NCBI RefSeq assembly: GCF_005144415.1 | Contig: NZ_SWJE01000006.1 | Span: 1-64,000 of the forward strand | Reading direction: 5' to 3' | Length of the DNA: 64,000 nt | DNA from: Trinickia terrae | GTDB taxonomy: Bacteria; Pseudomonadota; Gammaproteobacteria; Burkholderiales; Burkholderiaceae | Part shown: positions 24,865 through 33,310 of the stretch, piece after piece | Numbering within the stretch: position 1 is the stretch's first letter | Layout: each line of letters opens with the position of its first letter | The notes under the pieces: generated by a model | Database searches by the model: none | The model's input: the letters and a program-made list of their open reading frames with translations, nothing else | What the model was told of the DNA's origin: nothing | Position numbers and translations under genes: made by a program

Positions 24865-27440
24865 GACGACACCTGTGCTGCAAACGTATTGGCGTGGCTG
24901 AAGTAGCGGGCGCTGATCTCGTTCGATGCCGCCGCGACGTACATGCCGATCTGGTCGCAGACATCGCACAGCTCGGCGTAGGCGCCGTTCGCATCGGTCG
25001 CGCACAGGCGCTCGAGTGGCGGCAGCGTCTCGACGCCCGGCATCAGCTCGGCGAACGGCAGGCGCCACGTGCTGCCCGCCGCTGCCGCGATCTCGTCGAG
25101 CTTCTTGCACAGCCGCGAATAGACACCATAAAGCCCGCGCGGGTTGGTTGTGTCGACAACGATCAGATCGAGCAGCGCAGGCACTTCGAAGCGCCCGGGA
25201 TAGAGCGATCGATAGGTGAGCGTGCTGTCGAAGAGCTGAAGCAGCAGCTCGAAACTCTCCGGCCGCGCGAGCCGTCCGTGCGTGGCGACCACGCGCACGA
25301 ACGTCGACATCGCCCAGACGCGCTCGATGTGCCGTCCGGCGAACAGCAGCCGCCATGCTTCGTCGCGGGTCATGCGGTCGCCCTGCGCGCCGCTGATCGC
25401 CGAGAGCTGCGTCGCAAGGTGCTCGAGCGCGTCCATCAGCGCGACGCGATCGTAGCGGGCGCCGTTGCCCGCATGCGTGAAGCGGGAGAGCGCGTCGCGA
25501 AAATCGTTGCGCGCCGCTAGGATCGTGCGCCAGTGATCGTTCGACAAGCGCGCGCGCACCTCGCCGCCCGCGCGCGCCTGGCTGGCGAGACTATTGCCGA
25601 TACTCGCCGCGTGGGTGTGCTCGCCAAGGCCCGCAATGAGCGCGCGCTCGAACGCGTTCGGCGTGAGCTTCTCGGGCTCGTCGTCGTCGGGGAGCAGGCC
25701 GAAGCGTGACGCGAGATCGACGAGCGTCTCGAGCATCGCTTCGTCGTCATTGCTCTCGAGCGAACCGAGGATCAGGCGGCACAGGCGCACGCCGTTCTCC
25801 GCGCGCTCGCCGTAGCGGCCCGACCAGAAAAGGTTTTCCGCCGCGCGGCTCGACACGATCCGGCGATGCTTGCGCGCGAGGTCGCCCGGCGCAATCGGCT
25901 GCGGCAGGAGCGTGAGCGTCGAGCTCGGCTCGCTCGACAGCACCCAGGTATCGACGCTGCTGCCGCCGAACTGCATCGACACGCTCGACTGCCGCTCCGC
26001 GGCCAGACGCGTGAAGCCGCCGGGCATCACGTGCCAGCCGCCGACGGAATCGGCGATCGCGTAGACGCGCACCACGGCGGGCCGCCCCGAGAGCGTGCCC
26101 TCCTCGTAGCGCGGCGTATGCGAATACGGCAGCGGGGTTTGGATCGTGTAGGCGTCGGGCGCAAGATCGATGCGCTCGCGCCACGCGGCAAGCCGCTGCC
26201 GCCCCTGCGCCATGCCGGGCGCGCCGCCCCCCTGCCCCGCAGGCCAGGTCGGCAGGAGAAACGCCTCGTCGAGTTGCGCGAACGCAGCTTCACGCGCCGC
26301 GTCCTCGCCGCACCACCAGGTCGCCACGCTCGGCAGCGCAAGCGGCTCGTTCAGCAACGCCTTCGCGATGCCCGGCATGAAGCCGTGCAGCGCCGCGGAT
26401 TCGGCAAAGCCCGCGCCCGGCACATTCGACACCATGACGTTGCCCGCGCGCATCACCTGCAGCAGGCCCGGCACGCCGATCGTCGAATCGGCGCGCAGCT
26501 CGACGGGATCGCAGAACGAATCGTCGAGGCGCCGCAGCACCGCATGCACGCGCTCCAGGCCGGCGAAGGTCTTCAGGTAGAGCTTGTCGTCGCGCACCGT
26601 CAGGTCTTTGCCTTCGACGAGCGTCATGCCCAGGTAGCGCGCGAGGAACGCGTGCTCGAAGTAGGTCTCGCTGAACGGGCCGGGCGTGAGCAGCACGATG
26701 TGCGGCGACTCGCCGGGCTCGCCGCCGCGCATCGTCGAGCGGGCATCGTCGGCGAGCGTCGCGATCAGCTGCGAGTAGGTCGCGGCGAGCCGGCTAGCGC
26801 GCATCTCGCGGAACGGCTCGGCGAACAGGCTCGAGACGATCAGCCGGTTTTCGAGCGCGTAGCCGAGGCCCGAAGGCGCCTCGGTGCGATGCGACATCAC
26901 CGTCCACACGCCGTCGGGCGCGCGCACGAGGTCGACTGCGACGATCTGCAGATAGCGCCCGCCCGGCGGCGTGAAGCCCTTCACGGCGCGCAGGTAGCCG
27001 GGGTGGCCGAACACCAGCGCGGGCGGCAGAAGGCCGTGCGCGAGCAGTGTCTGCGGGCCGTAGATGTCGGCGACGATCGCATTGAGCAGATGCGCGCGCT
27101 GCGCGACGCCGCGCTCGATCTCTGCCCATTCGCCGTCGTCGATCAGATACGGCAGCAGGTCGAGCGACCACGGACGCGGTTCGCCCTTGTCGGCGTAGAC
27201 GTTGTAGCTGATGTCGTTGTCGCGGACCTGTTGCGCGAGCGAGGCGCGCGCCTGGTCGAGCCCGGCGACGCCGTCGTCGCCGAGCAGTTCGAAGAATTGC
27301 CGCCAGGGCTCGCGCAGCAGCCCCAACGCGTCGCGCAGTTCGTCCCAGCGCCCCTCGCGCGCCGGCAGCGCGCGCAGACGCGCCACGGCGTCCGCATGGA
27401 GCGTCGTGGCGTCGAACGGCAAGGTCGTTTGGAAAGACAA
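24861..27440 (-). CDS. Circularly permuted type-2 ATP-grasp protein fused to an alpha-E domain
   Basis: An 859-residue fusion. Residues about 20-480 are the circularly permuted ATP-grasp unit (DNDISYNVYADKGEPRPWSL, then HLLNAIVADIYGPQTLL, VLLTPGPFSETYFEHAFLA, LVEGKDLTVRDDKLYL, DSTIGVPGLLQVMRAGNVMV). Residues about 535-850 are the alpha-E helical domain (ENLFWSGRYGERAENGVRLC, LLLQLFDSTLTYRSLYPG). The separate genes at 33311 (ATP-grasp) and 32264 (alpha-E) encode the same two modules unfused, so this locus holds both arrangements. It is predicted to make amide bonds with ATP on an unknown acid and amine, together with the adjoining transglutaminase-like proteins. Confidence 0.93.
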   Translation of the reverse strand: MSFQTTLPFDATTLHADAVARLRALPAREGRWDELRDALGLLREPWRQFFELLGDDGVAGLDQARASLAQQVRDNDISYNVYADKGEPRPWSLDLLPYLIDDGEWAEIERGVAQRAHLLNAIVADIYGPQTLLAHGLLPPALVFGHPGYLRAVKGFTPPGGRYLQIVAVDLVRAPDGVWTVMSHRTEAPSGLGYALENRLIVSSLFAEPFREMRASRLAATYSQLIATLADDARSTMRGGEPGESPHIVLLTPGPFSETYFEHAFLARYLGMTLVEGKDLTVRDDKLYLKTFAGLERVHAVLRRLDDSFCDPVELRADSTIGVPGLLQVMRAGNVMVSNVPGAGFAESAALHGFMPGIAKALLNEPLALPSVATWWCGEDAAREAAFAQLDEAFLLPTWPAGQGGGAPGMAQGRQRLAAWRERIDLAPDAYTIQTPLPYSHTPRYEEGTLSGRPAVVRVYAIADSVGGWHVMPGGFTRLAAERQSSVSMQFGGSSVDTWVLSSEPSSTLTLLPQPIAPGDLARKHRRIVSSRAAENLFWSGRYGERAENGVRLCRLILGSLESNDDEAMLETLVDLASRFGLLPDDDEPEKLTPNAFERALIAGLGEHTHAASIGNSLASQARAGGEVRARLSNDHWRTILAARNDFRDALSRFTHAGNGARYDRVALMDALEHLATQLSAISGAQGDRMTRDEAWRLLFAGRHIERVWAMSTFVRVVATHGRLARPESFELLLQLFDSTLTYRSLYPGRFEVPALLDLIVVDTTNPRGLYGVYSRLCKKLDEIAAAAGSTWRLPFAELMPGVETLPPLERLCATDANGAYAELCDVCDQIGMYVAAASNEISARYFSHANTFAAQVSS

Positions 27441-27506
27441 GGTCGTATTGGTTCGAGTCGTTCAAAAGCTTGGCGGCCGGTCTCCCTCGGTCGAGGCCGT
27501 TTCCAA

Positions 27507-30500
27507 TCAACGATGACGCAAATCGAGCGTGAACGGAAACTCCAGCGTGCGCTCGGACACCTTCACGTCGAGTGGGCCAGGCGTATGGCCAATCGTGAAG
27601 AAGCGCGCGCGCCGCCGGCTCTCCGCCTCATAGGCGTTGACCGGAAACGTCTGATAATTGCGACCGCCAGGATGAGCGACATGATACTGGCATCCGCCGA
27701 GCGAGCGTCCAGTCCAGGTGTCGACGAGGTCGAACGTGAGCGGCGCGTGCACGCCGATCGTCGGATGCAGCGCCGACGACTGCGCCCACGCGCGGAACCT
27801 CACGCCCGCCACGTGCTCGCTCACGCGCCCGGTCGGCTGCAGCGGCAGCGGCGCGCCGTTGACGGTCACGACGTGGCGGTTGTCGTTCAGGCCGAGCACG
27901 CGCACCTCGAGCCGCTCGACCGACGAATCGACGTAGCGCACCGTGGTGCCCGCCGAGCCCTCCTCGCCCATTACGTGCCACGGCTCCAGCGCGTTGCGCA
28001 CGGTCAGCGAGATGCCGCCCGTGTGCAGTTCGCCGACGAGCGGGAAGCGGAACTCGAAGTGCGGCGCGAACCAGTGGCGCTCGAACGCGAAGCCGGCTTC
28101 GTTCAGGTCGGCGAGCACGTCGTCGAAATCCATCTGGACGAAGGTGCCGATCAGGAAGCGGTCGTGCAGCTCCGTGCCCCAGCGCGTGAGGCGCGTCGTG
28201 TACGGCGTGCGCCAGAAGCGCGCGACGAGCGCGCGCAGCAGCAGCTGCTGCACGAGGCTCATGCGAGCGTGCGGCGGCATTTCGAAGCCTCGCAGCTCCA
28301 GGAGGCCCAGGCGGCCGGTGGGGCCATCGGGAGAGTACAGCTTGTCGATGCAGAACTCGGCGCGGTGCGTGTTGCCGGTCACGTCGATCAGGATGTTGCG
28401 CAGCGTGCGGTCGATGAGCCACGGCGGGATCTGGCTGCCATTGCCGTTGCCGATGCCGTCGATGCCGCCGAGCAGGTCGAGCTGGTGCTGCAACTCGCGG
28501 AATGCGATCTCGAGCTCGTAGACCTGGTCGTTGCGCGCCTCGTCGACGCGCGGCGCCTGGCTCGTCGGCCCGATGAAGAGCCCCGAGAACAGGTACGACA
28601 GCGACGGATGGTTGTGCCAATACGCGATCAGGCTCGCGAGAAGGTCGGGACGGCGCAGGAACGGGCTGTCGGCCGGCGTCGCGCCGCCCAGCACGAAGTG
28701 ATTGCCGCCGCCGGTGCCGCAGTGGCGGCCGTCGAGCATGAACTTCTCGGTCGACAGATACGACTCGTGCGCGGCCTGATAGAGGTATTCCGTGTGATCG
28801 ACGAGCTCGTCCCAGTTCGAGGCCGGATGGATGTTCACCTCGATCACGCCCGGGTCCGGCGTCACCTGCAGCACCTTCAGGCGCGGGTCACGGGGCGGCG
28901 GATAGCCTTCGATCACGACCTTCATCTTGAGCTCGGCGGCGGTGGACTCGACGGCCGCGAGCAGGTCGAGATAGTCGTCGAGTTCGGCGAGCGGCGGCAT
29001 GAAAACGTGCAGCAGCTGACGGCCGCGGCCAAAAGCGTCGGCCTCGACTTTCGGGCCGGCCGCGCGCGCCGGATCGCGGGCTTCGACGCACAGCGCCGTG
29101 CGCCGGATCCACGCCGCCGATTCGCCGCGCGCGGGGACGCGTTGGGAAGCGGATGCCGGGCTCTCGCCGTGGCCTGCCGCAGCGGCGATGTCTCCTGAGC
29201 GCGCATGGGCGCCCTCGCCGCCCTGTCCCGCGATTCCCGATTTGGCATTCGGTATACCGTCCACCGCATACTGCATACGCAATTCTGCGGCCGAGCGCAG
29301 CGGCGACGGCGGCGCGAACGGATCGTGCTCGTGCAGGTACGGATAGTCGCCCTTCGACACCCACGGCAGCGAATCGAGCGGCAGGCGGTAGCCCATCGGC
29401 GAATCGCCGGGGAACAGGTACATCCGCTCGTCGCGGAAGAACCACGGCCCGCTGACCCAGCGCGGGCCCGCGAGCGCCGGCCCGCCGTTCTCGCGATCGA
29501 GCGGCAGCACGTAGCCCGTCACCGCCGAGAGCCCCGCGCCGAACACGCGGCGCAGCCGCACGCGCTCCATCTCGTCGTCGAGCCGCGAATCGAACGGATC
29601 GACGTTCACCGGCAGGCGGCGCTCGCGCCACAGGTAGTACCAGACGTCCTCATAGCCCGGCAGTACGTGCTTCGCGTCGACCTGCAACTTCACCGCGACG
29701 TGGCGGATGAAGCGCTCGGCATCGGCCGACGTGTAGACGCCCGGGTCGCGCTCGTCCGCGAAGAGCGACGGATCGTGCCAGCACGGCTCGCCGTCGGCGC
29801 GCCAGTAGAGCGACATGGCCCAGCGCGGCAACTGCTCGCCGGGATACCACTTGCCCTGCCCGGTATGCAAAAAACCGTTCGTGCCGTAGCGCTCGCGCAG
29901 CTTGCTCATCAGCGAGACCGCGTAGCCGCGCTTGGTCGGGCCGAGCGCGTCCGTGTTCCACTCGGGCGCGTCGCGGTCGCGCACCGCGACGAAGGTCGGC
30001 TCGCCGCCCATCGTCAGACGCACGTCCTGCTCCACGAGCTGCGCGTCCACGTGGGTGCCCACCTTCACGATCTCGGCCCAGTCCTCTTCGCTGTAGGGTT
30101 TCGTCACGCGCGGCGTCTCGAGCACGCGCATGATCGACATCACGTGCGAGAAGTCCACCTCGCAGTCGTCGACCGCGCCCGAGATCGGCGCGGCGCTGCC
30201 CGGCTCCGGCGTGCAGGCGACGGGAATATGCCCCTCGCCTGCCAGCAGCCCCGAGGTCGGATCGAGGCCGATCCAGCCCGCGCCCGGCAGGTAGACCTCG
30301 CACCACGCGTGCAGGTCGGTGAAATCGACTTCGGTGCCGCTCGGGCCGTCGAGCGACTTCGTATCGGGCGCGAGCTGCAGCAGATAGCCGGACACGAAGC
30401 GCGCCGCAAGCCCAAGCTGCCGCAGCGTCTCGACGAGCAGCCACCCGGTGTCGCGGCACGAGCCCGAGCCGAGCGTAAGCGTCTCTTCCGGCGTCTGCAC

Positions 30501-30995
30501 ACCGGGCTCCATCCGGATCAGATAGCTGATGTCGTGCTGCAGCCGCTGGTTCAGCTCGACCAGGAAATCGATGGTTTTTTTCGGCGTGCGGTCGATGCTC
30601 GCGAGGAACTGCGCAAAGCGCGGCGTCGGCTCGCGCTTGATGCGATACGGCGCGAGCTCGTGAGCGAGATCGTCCGAGTAGACGAACGGAAACTTCTCGG
30701 CGTCCGGCTCCAGGAAGAAATCGAACGGGTTGTAGACCGCCATCTCGGCGACGAGGTCCACCGTCACCTTGAACTCGCGCGTCTTCTCGGGAATCACGAG
30801 CCGCGCCTGATAATTGGCGAACGCGTCCTGCTGCCAGTTGATGAAGTGCTGCTCCGGCTCGACGCGCATCGAATAGGAAATGATCGGCGTGCGGCAGTGC
30901 GGCGCGGGCCGTAGCCGGACGACCTGCGGCGACAGCCCGGCCAGGCGATCGTAGCGGTAATGCGTGACGTGGTTCAGCGCGACTCGAATAGACAC
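27507..30995 (-). CDS. Large transglutaminase-family protein with DUF2126 C-terminus
   Basis: A 1162-residue protein: bacterial transglutaminase N-domain (residues 1-90), transglutaminase core (about 110-290; Cys in GSGSCRDTG, His in LHAWCEVYL, Asp in GLDPTSG), then the long DUF2126 region (about 310-1155; LTMGGEPTFVAVRDRDAPEW, NHFVLGGATPADSPFLRRPD, AEFCIDKLYSPDGPTGRLGL). Start is GTG 30995 with AGGAG 8 bases upstream; the frame runs to 31049 without a start signal. Between residues about 570 and 640 an extra low-complexity stretch includes a GCATAC-rich repeat. It is first in the operon and divergent from the metallopeptidase gene. Confidence 0.93.
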   Translation of the reverse strand: MSIRVALNHVTHYRYDRLAGLSPQVVRLRPAPHCRTPIISYSMRVEPEQHFINWQQDAFANYQARLVIPEKTREFKVTVDLVAEMAVYNPFDFFLEPDAEKFPFVYSDDLAHELAPYRIKREPTPRFAQFLASIDRTPKKTIDFLVELNQRLQHDISYLIRMEPGVQTPEETLTLGSGSCRDTGWLLVETLRQLGLAARFVSGYLLQLAPDTKSLDGPSGTEVDFTDLHAWCEVYLPGAGWIGLDPTSGLLAGEGHIPVACTPEPGSAAPISGAVDDCEVDFSHVMSIMRVLETPRVTKPYSEEDWAEIVKVGTHVDAQLVEQDVRLTMGGEPTFVAVRDRDAPEWNTDALGPTKRGYAVSLMSKLRERYGTNGFLHTGQGKWYPGEQLPRWAMSLYWRADGEPCWHDPSLFADERDPGVYTSADAERFIRHVAVKLQVDAKHVLPGYEDVWYYLWRERRLPVNVDPFDSRLDDEMERVRLRRVFGAGLSAVTGYVLPLDRENGGPALAGPRWVSGPWFFRDERMYLFPGDSPMGYRLPLDSLPWVSKGDYPYLHEHDPFAPPSPLRSAAELRMQYAVDGIPNAKSGIAGQGGEGAHARSGDIAAAAGHGESPASASQRVPARGESAAWIRRTALCVEARDPARAAGPKVEADAFGRGRQLLHVFMPPLAELDDYLDLLAAVESTAAELKMKVVIEGYPPPRDPRLKVLQVTPDPGVIEVNIHPASNWDELVDHTEYLYQAAHESYLSTEKFMLDGRHCGTGGGNHFVLGGATPADSPFLRRPDLLASLIAYWHNHPSLSYLFSGLFIGPTSQAPRVDEARNDQVYELEIAFRELQHQLDLLGGIDGIGNGNGSQIPPWLIDRTLRNILIDVTGNTHRAEFCIDKLYSPDGPTGRLGLLELRGFEMPPHARMSLVQQLLLRALVARFWRTPYTTRLTRWGTELHDRFLIGTFVQMDFDDVLADLNEAGFAFERHWFAPHFEFRFPLVGELHTGGISLTVRNALEPWHVMGEEGSAGTTVRYVDSSVERLEVRVLGLNDNRHVVTVNGAPLPLQPTGRVSEHVAGVRFRAWAQSSALHPTIGVHAPLTFDLVDTWTGRSLGGCQYHVAHPGGRNYQTFPVNAYEAESRRRARFFTIGHTPGPLDVKVSERTLEFPFTLDLRHR
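29244..29284. repeat. GCATAC-rich short repeat inside the large transglutaminase gene
   Basis: GGCATTCGGTATAC followed by CACCGCATACTGCATACGC. It resembles the elements at 36091-36126 and 39313-39362 and has lower GC than the surrounding gene. It encodes an extra MQYAVDGIPNAKSGIAG segment in frame. Confidence 0.45.
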
Positions 30996-31191
30996 ACAGG
31001 GCTCCTGATTAGATCGTGAACCGAAGAAAAAGACAGCAGAAAAAACCATCGCGGCGCCCTGCCGGGCGGCGCTGCACGCCGCCCATCATGCGCGCGCTCG
31101 AAGTGAAACGCGTGACACGGCCGCACGACGCGGCATAAAGTTTGCGAAACGGCGCTCACGCGAGCTCGACCCATGCACGGGAACCCACGTG

Positions 31192-32253
31192 ATGAAAACC
31201 TTCCACTGCAACCGCTGCCAGCAACAGGTGTTCTTCGAGAACGTGCTCTGCGAGCGCTGTAACGCGCTGCTCGGCTACGTCCCTGAGCTCGGAGAGATCA
31301 GCGCGTTCGAAAGCGCGGGCGACGGCCTCTGGCGCAGCCTCCATCCCGGCGCCGGCACGGCGCTCTTCCGCCAGTGCCGCAACTATGCCGTCGAAAACGT
31401 CTGCAACTGGATGATCCCCTCCGGCTCCCCCGACACGCTGTGCCGCTCGTGCCGCTTCAACGGCGCGACCCCGAACCTGGAGACGCCGGAGAACCGCGTC
31501 TACTGGTACCGGCTCGAAACCGCCAAGCGCCGGCTGCTCTATACGCTGATGGCGCTCGGCCTCACGCTCGAGTCGCGCACCGAGAACCCCGAAGGCGGCC
31601 TGCAGTTCGACTTCCTCGAAAGCAGCGGCGACGACCTCGTGATGACGGGCCACAACAGCGGCATCGTCACGCTGAACATCGCCGAGGCCGACGACGCCTA
31701 TCGCGAAGAGACCCGTTCCTCGCTCGGCGAGCCGTACCGCACGCTGCTCGGCCACTTTCGGCACGAAACGGGCCATTACTTCTTCGACCGCCTCGTCGGC
31801 CGGACACGCTGGCTGCCGCTCTTTCGCCGCCGCTTCGGCGACGAAACCGCGGACTACGCCGCCGCGCTCGACACCTACTACAAGAACGGGCCGCCCGCCG
31901 ACTGGGCGCAGTCCTACATCAGTGCGTACGCGACGATGCATCCGTGGGAGGACTGGGCGGAGACGTGGGCGCACTACCTGCACATCGTGGACACACTCGA
32001 TACCGCGGTGTCGTGCGGGCTCGCGCTGCTGCCGGACAGCCCGCACGAGCCGACGCTCGTCGACCAGACGCCCGTCGAGGACGCCGGCTTCGATAGCCTG
32101 ATGGCGCGCTGGTTTCCGCTCACCTACGTGCTGAACAGCCTGAACCGCAGCCTCGGCATGCCCGACGGCTACCCGTTCACGCTGCCGCCCCCCGTCGTCG
32201 ACAAGCTGCGCTTCGTGCATCGCGTGATCCTCACCTCGGCTCCAAAGAGTTAG
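31192..32253 (+). CDS. Putative zinc-binding metallopeptidase with N-terminal zinc ribbon
   Basis: A 353-residue protein. The N-terminal ribbon has paired cysteines CNRCQQQ and CERCNALLGY (residues about 6-27) plus a second pair in TLCRSCRFN; the core has HETGHYFFDRL, a HExxH-type zinc motif (His, Glu, Gly, His), and a downstream acidic region ETAD..AALDTYY. I use ATG 31192 (MKTFHCNRCQ); a GTG three bases upstream is in frame. It matches the DUF2248/'putative zinc-binding metallo-peptidase' family that accompanies alpha-E and ATP-grasp genes. It is divergent from the large transglutaminase gene and convergent with the alpha-E gene (10 bp apart). It could process the peptide product of the cluster; this is inferred. 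Confidence 0.88.
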   Translation: MKTFHCNRCQQQVFFENVLCERCNALLGYVPELGEISAFESAGDGLWRSLHPGAGTALFRQCRNYAVENVCNWMIPSGSPDTLCRSCRFNGATPNLETPENRVYWYRLETAKRRLLYTLMALGLTLESRTENPEGGLQFDFLESSGDDLVMTGHNSGIVTLNIAEADDAYREETRSSLGEPYRTLLGHFRHETGHYFFDRLVGRTRWLPLFRRRFGDETADYAAALDTYYKNGPPADWAQSYISAYATMHPWEDWAETWAHYLHIVDTLDTAVSCGLALLPDSPHEPTLVDQTPVEDAGFDSLMARWFPLTYVLNSLNRSLGMPDGYPFTLPPPVVDKLRFVHRVILTSAPKS

Positions 32254-32263
32254 GCTCACGCGC

Positions 32264-33238
32264 TCACGCAGCAACGGCTTCTGGCTCCTGCGGCGCGAGC
32301 GGCACGAGAAAATCGCGGCTGATGCCGCTCGCCAGATCGTTGATGCGCGCGAGGAACTCGGTCAGATACGCGTGCAAGCCGGCATCGAGAATGTCGCCGA
32401 TACGCCCGCGCCGCACGTCGTCGAACAGCTGCTGGGCCATCCGCTCCGTCTGCGCCGAGCGCGCATTGCGCACGCGGCCGAGAACGTCGCGCACCTCGTC
32501 GAGGCTCGCCGCGAGCGAGCGCGGCCAGTCGGCGAACAGAATCAGCAGGCCCGCGACGCGCTCCGGCGTGATCACGTCGCGATAGACCTTGCGATAGACC
32601 TCGAAGCCCGACACCGAGCGCAAGAGCGCCGTCCAGTGGTAGTAGTCGAGCGACTGCGTGCCGCCGGGCGTGCCGAACTGCTCGCGCATCTCGAACTTGA
32701 CGTCGAGAATGCGCGCGGTGTTGTCAGAGCGCTCGATGAAGGTGCCGAGGCGCATGAAGTAGAACGCCTCGTCGCGCACCATCGTGCCGAGCTGCACGCC
32801 GCGAAACAGGTGCGAGCGGAACTTGACCCACTCGAAGAACTCGCTCGGATCGCGTCTGAGGATGCCGTCGGCCAGCAGCTTCTGGCATTCGAGCCAGGTC
32901 GTGTTGATCGTTTCCCAGAGCTCGGTCGTGATCGAGCCGCGCACAGCGCGCGCGTTTTCTCGCGCGGCGCGCAGGCAGCTCACGATCGACGACAGATTAT
33001 TGCGGTCGCGCGACATGAACTCGATCACGTCGCGGCTCGTCCAGCCGCCGTGCTCGGCCTCGTACGCGCCGGAGAGCTCCGAGATCGACAGCATCGCGCG
33101 CCAGCCCTGCTTGGCGAACTCGTCCGATTGCGGCAACAGGGAAAGCTGGTGATTCGCGTCGAGCATCCGCGCGGTGTTTTCGGCGCGCTCGGTGTAGCGC
33201 GCCATCCAGAAGAGGTGGTCGGCAGTGCGGCTCAGCAT
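32264..33238 (-). CDS. Free-standing alpha-E domain protein
   Basis: A 324-residue all-helical protein beginning MLSRTADHLFWMARYTERAEN, the signature shared with the second half of the fusion at 24861 (ENLFWSGRYGERAEN). I use ATG 33238, four codons inside the longest frame. Alpha-E proteins (former DUF403) are always near circularly permuted ATP-grasp ligases and may hold the substrate or form a complex. It is 72 bp downstream of such a gene here. Confidence 0.92.
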   Translation of the reverse strand: MLSRTADHLFWMARYTERAENTARMLDANHQLSLLPQSDEFAKQGWRAMLSISELSGAYEAEHGGWTSRDVIEFMSRDRNNLSSIVSCLRAARENARAVRGSITTELWETINTTWLECQKLLADGILRRDPSEFFEWVKFRSHLFRGVQLGTMVRDEAFYFMRLGTFIERSDNTARILDVKFEMREQFGTPGGTQSLDYYHWTALLRSVSGFEVYRKVYRDVITPERVAGLLILFADWPRSLAASLDEVRDVLGRVRNARSAQTERMAQQLFDDVRRGRIGDILDAGLHAYLTEFLARINDLASGISRDFLVPLAPQEPEAVAA

Positions 33239-33310
33239 GACAACTCCCAAAGCTTGGTTCGTCGTTGATTCGATTTTTTTAGCGTTCTTGCAGGCGAGGC
33301 ACTGGCCGCG

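Noticed and set aside
23292-24866. Long plus-strand frame through the duplicate flank and the transglutaminase gene
   Set aside because: Only a short internal stretch resembles a protein (ATP-grasp fragment); the rest is Arg/Ser/Pro-rich shadow of the minus-strand gene.
25866-29198. 1110-codon plus-strand open frame opposite the ATP-grasp fusion and large transglutaminase genes
   Set aside because: Arg/His/Ala-rich translation with no domain pattern; it is the antisense shadow of two clear minus-strand genes in GC-rich DNA.
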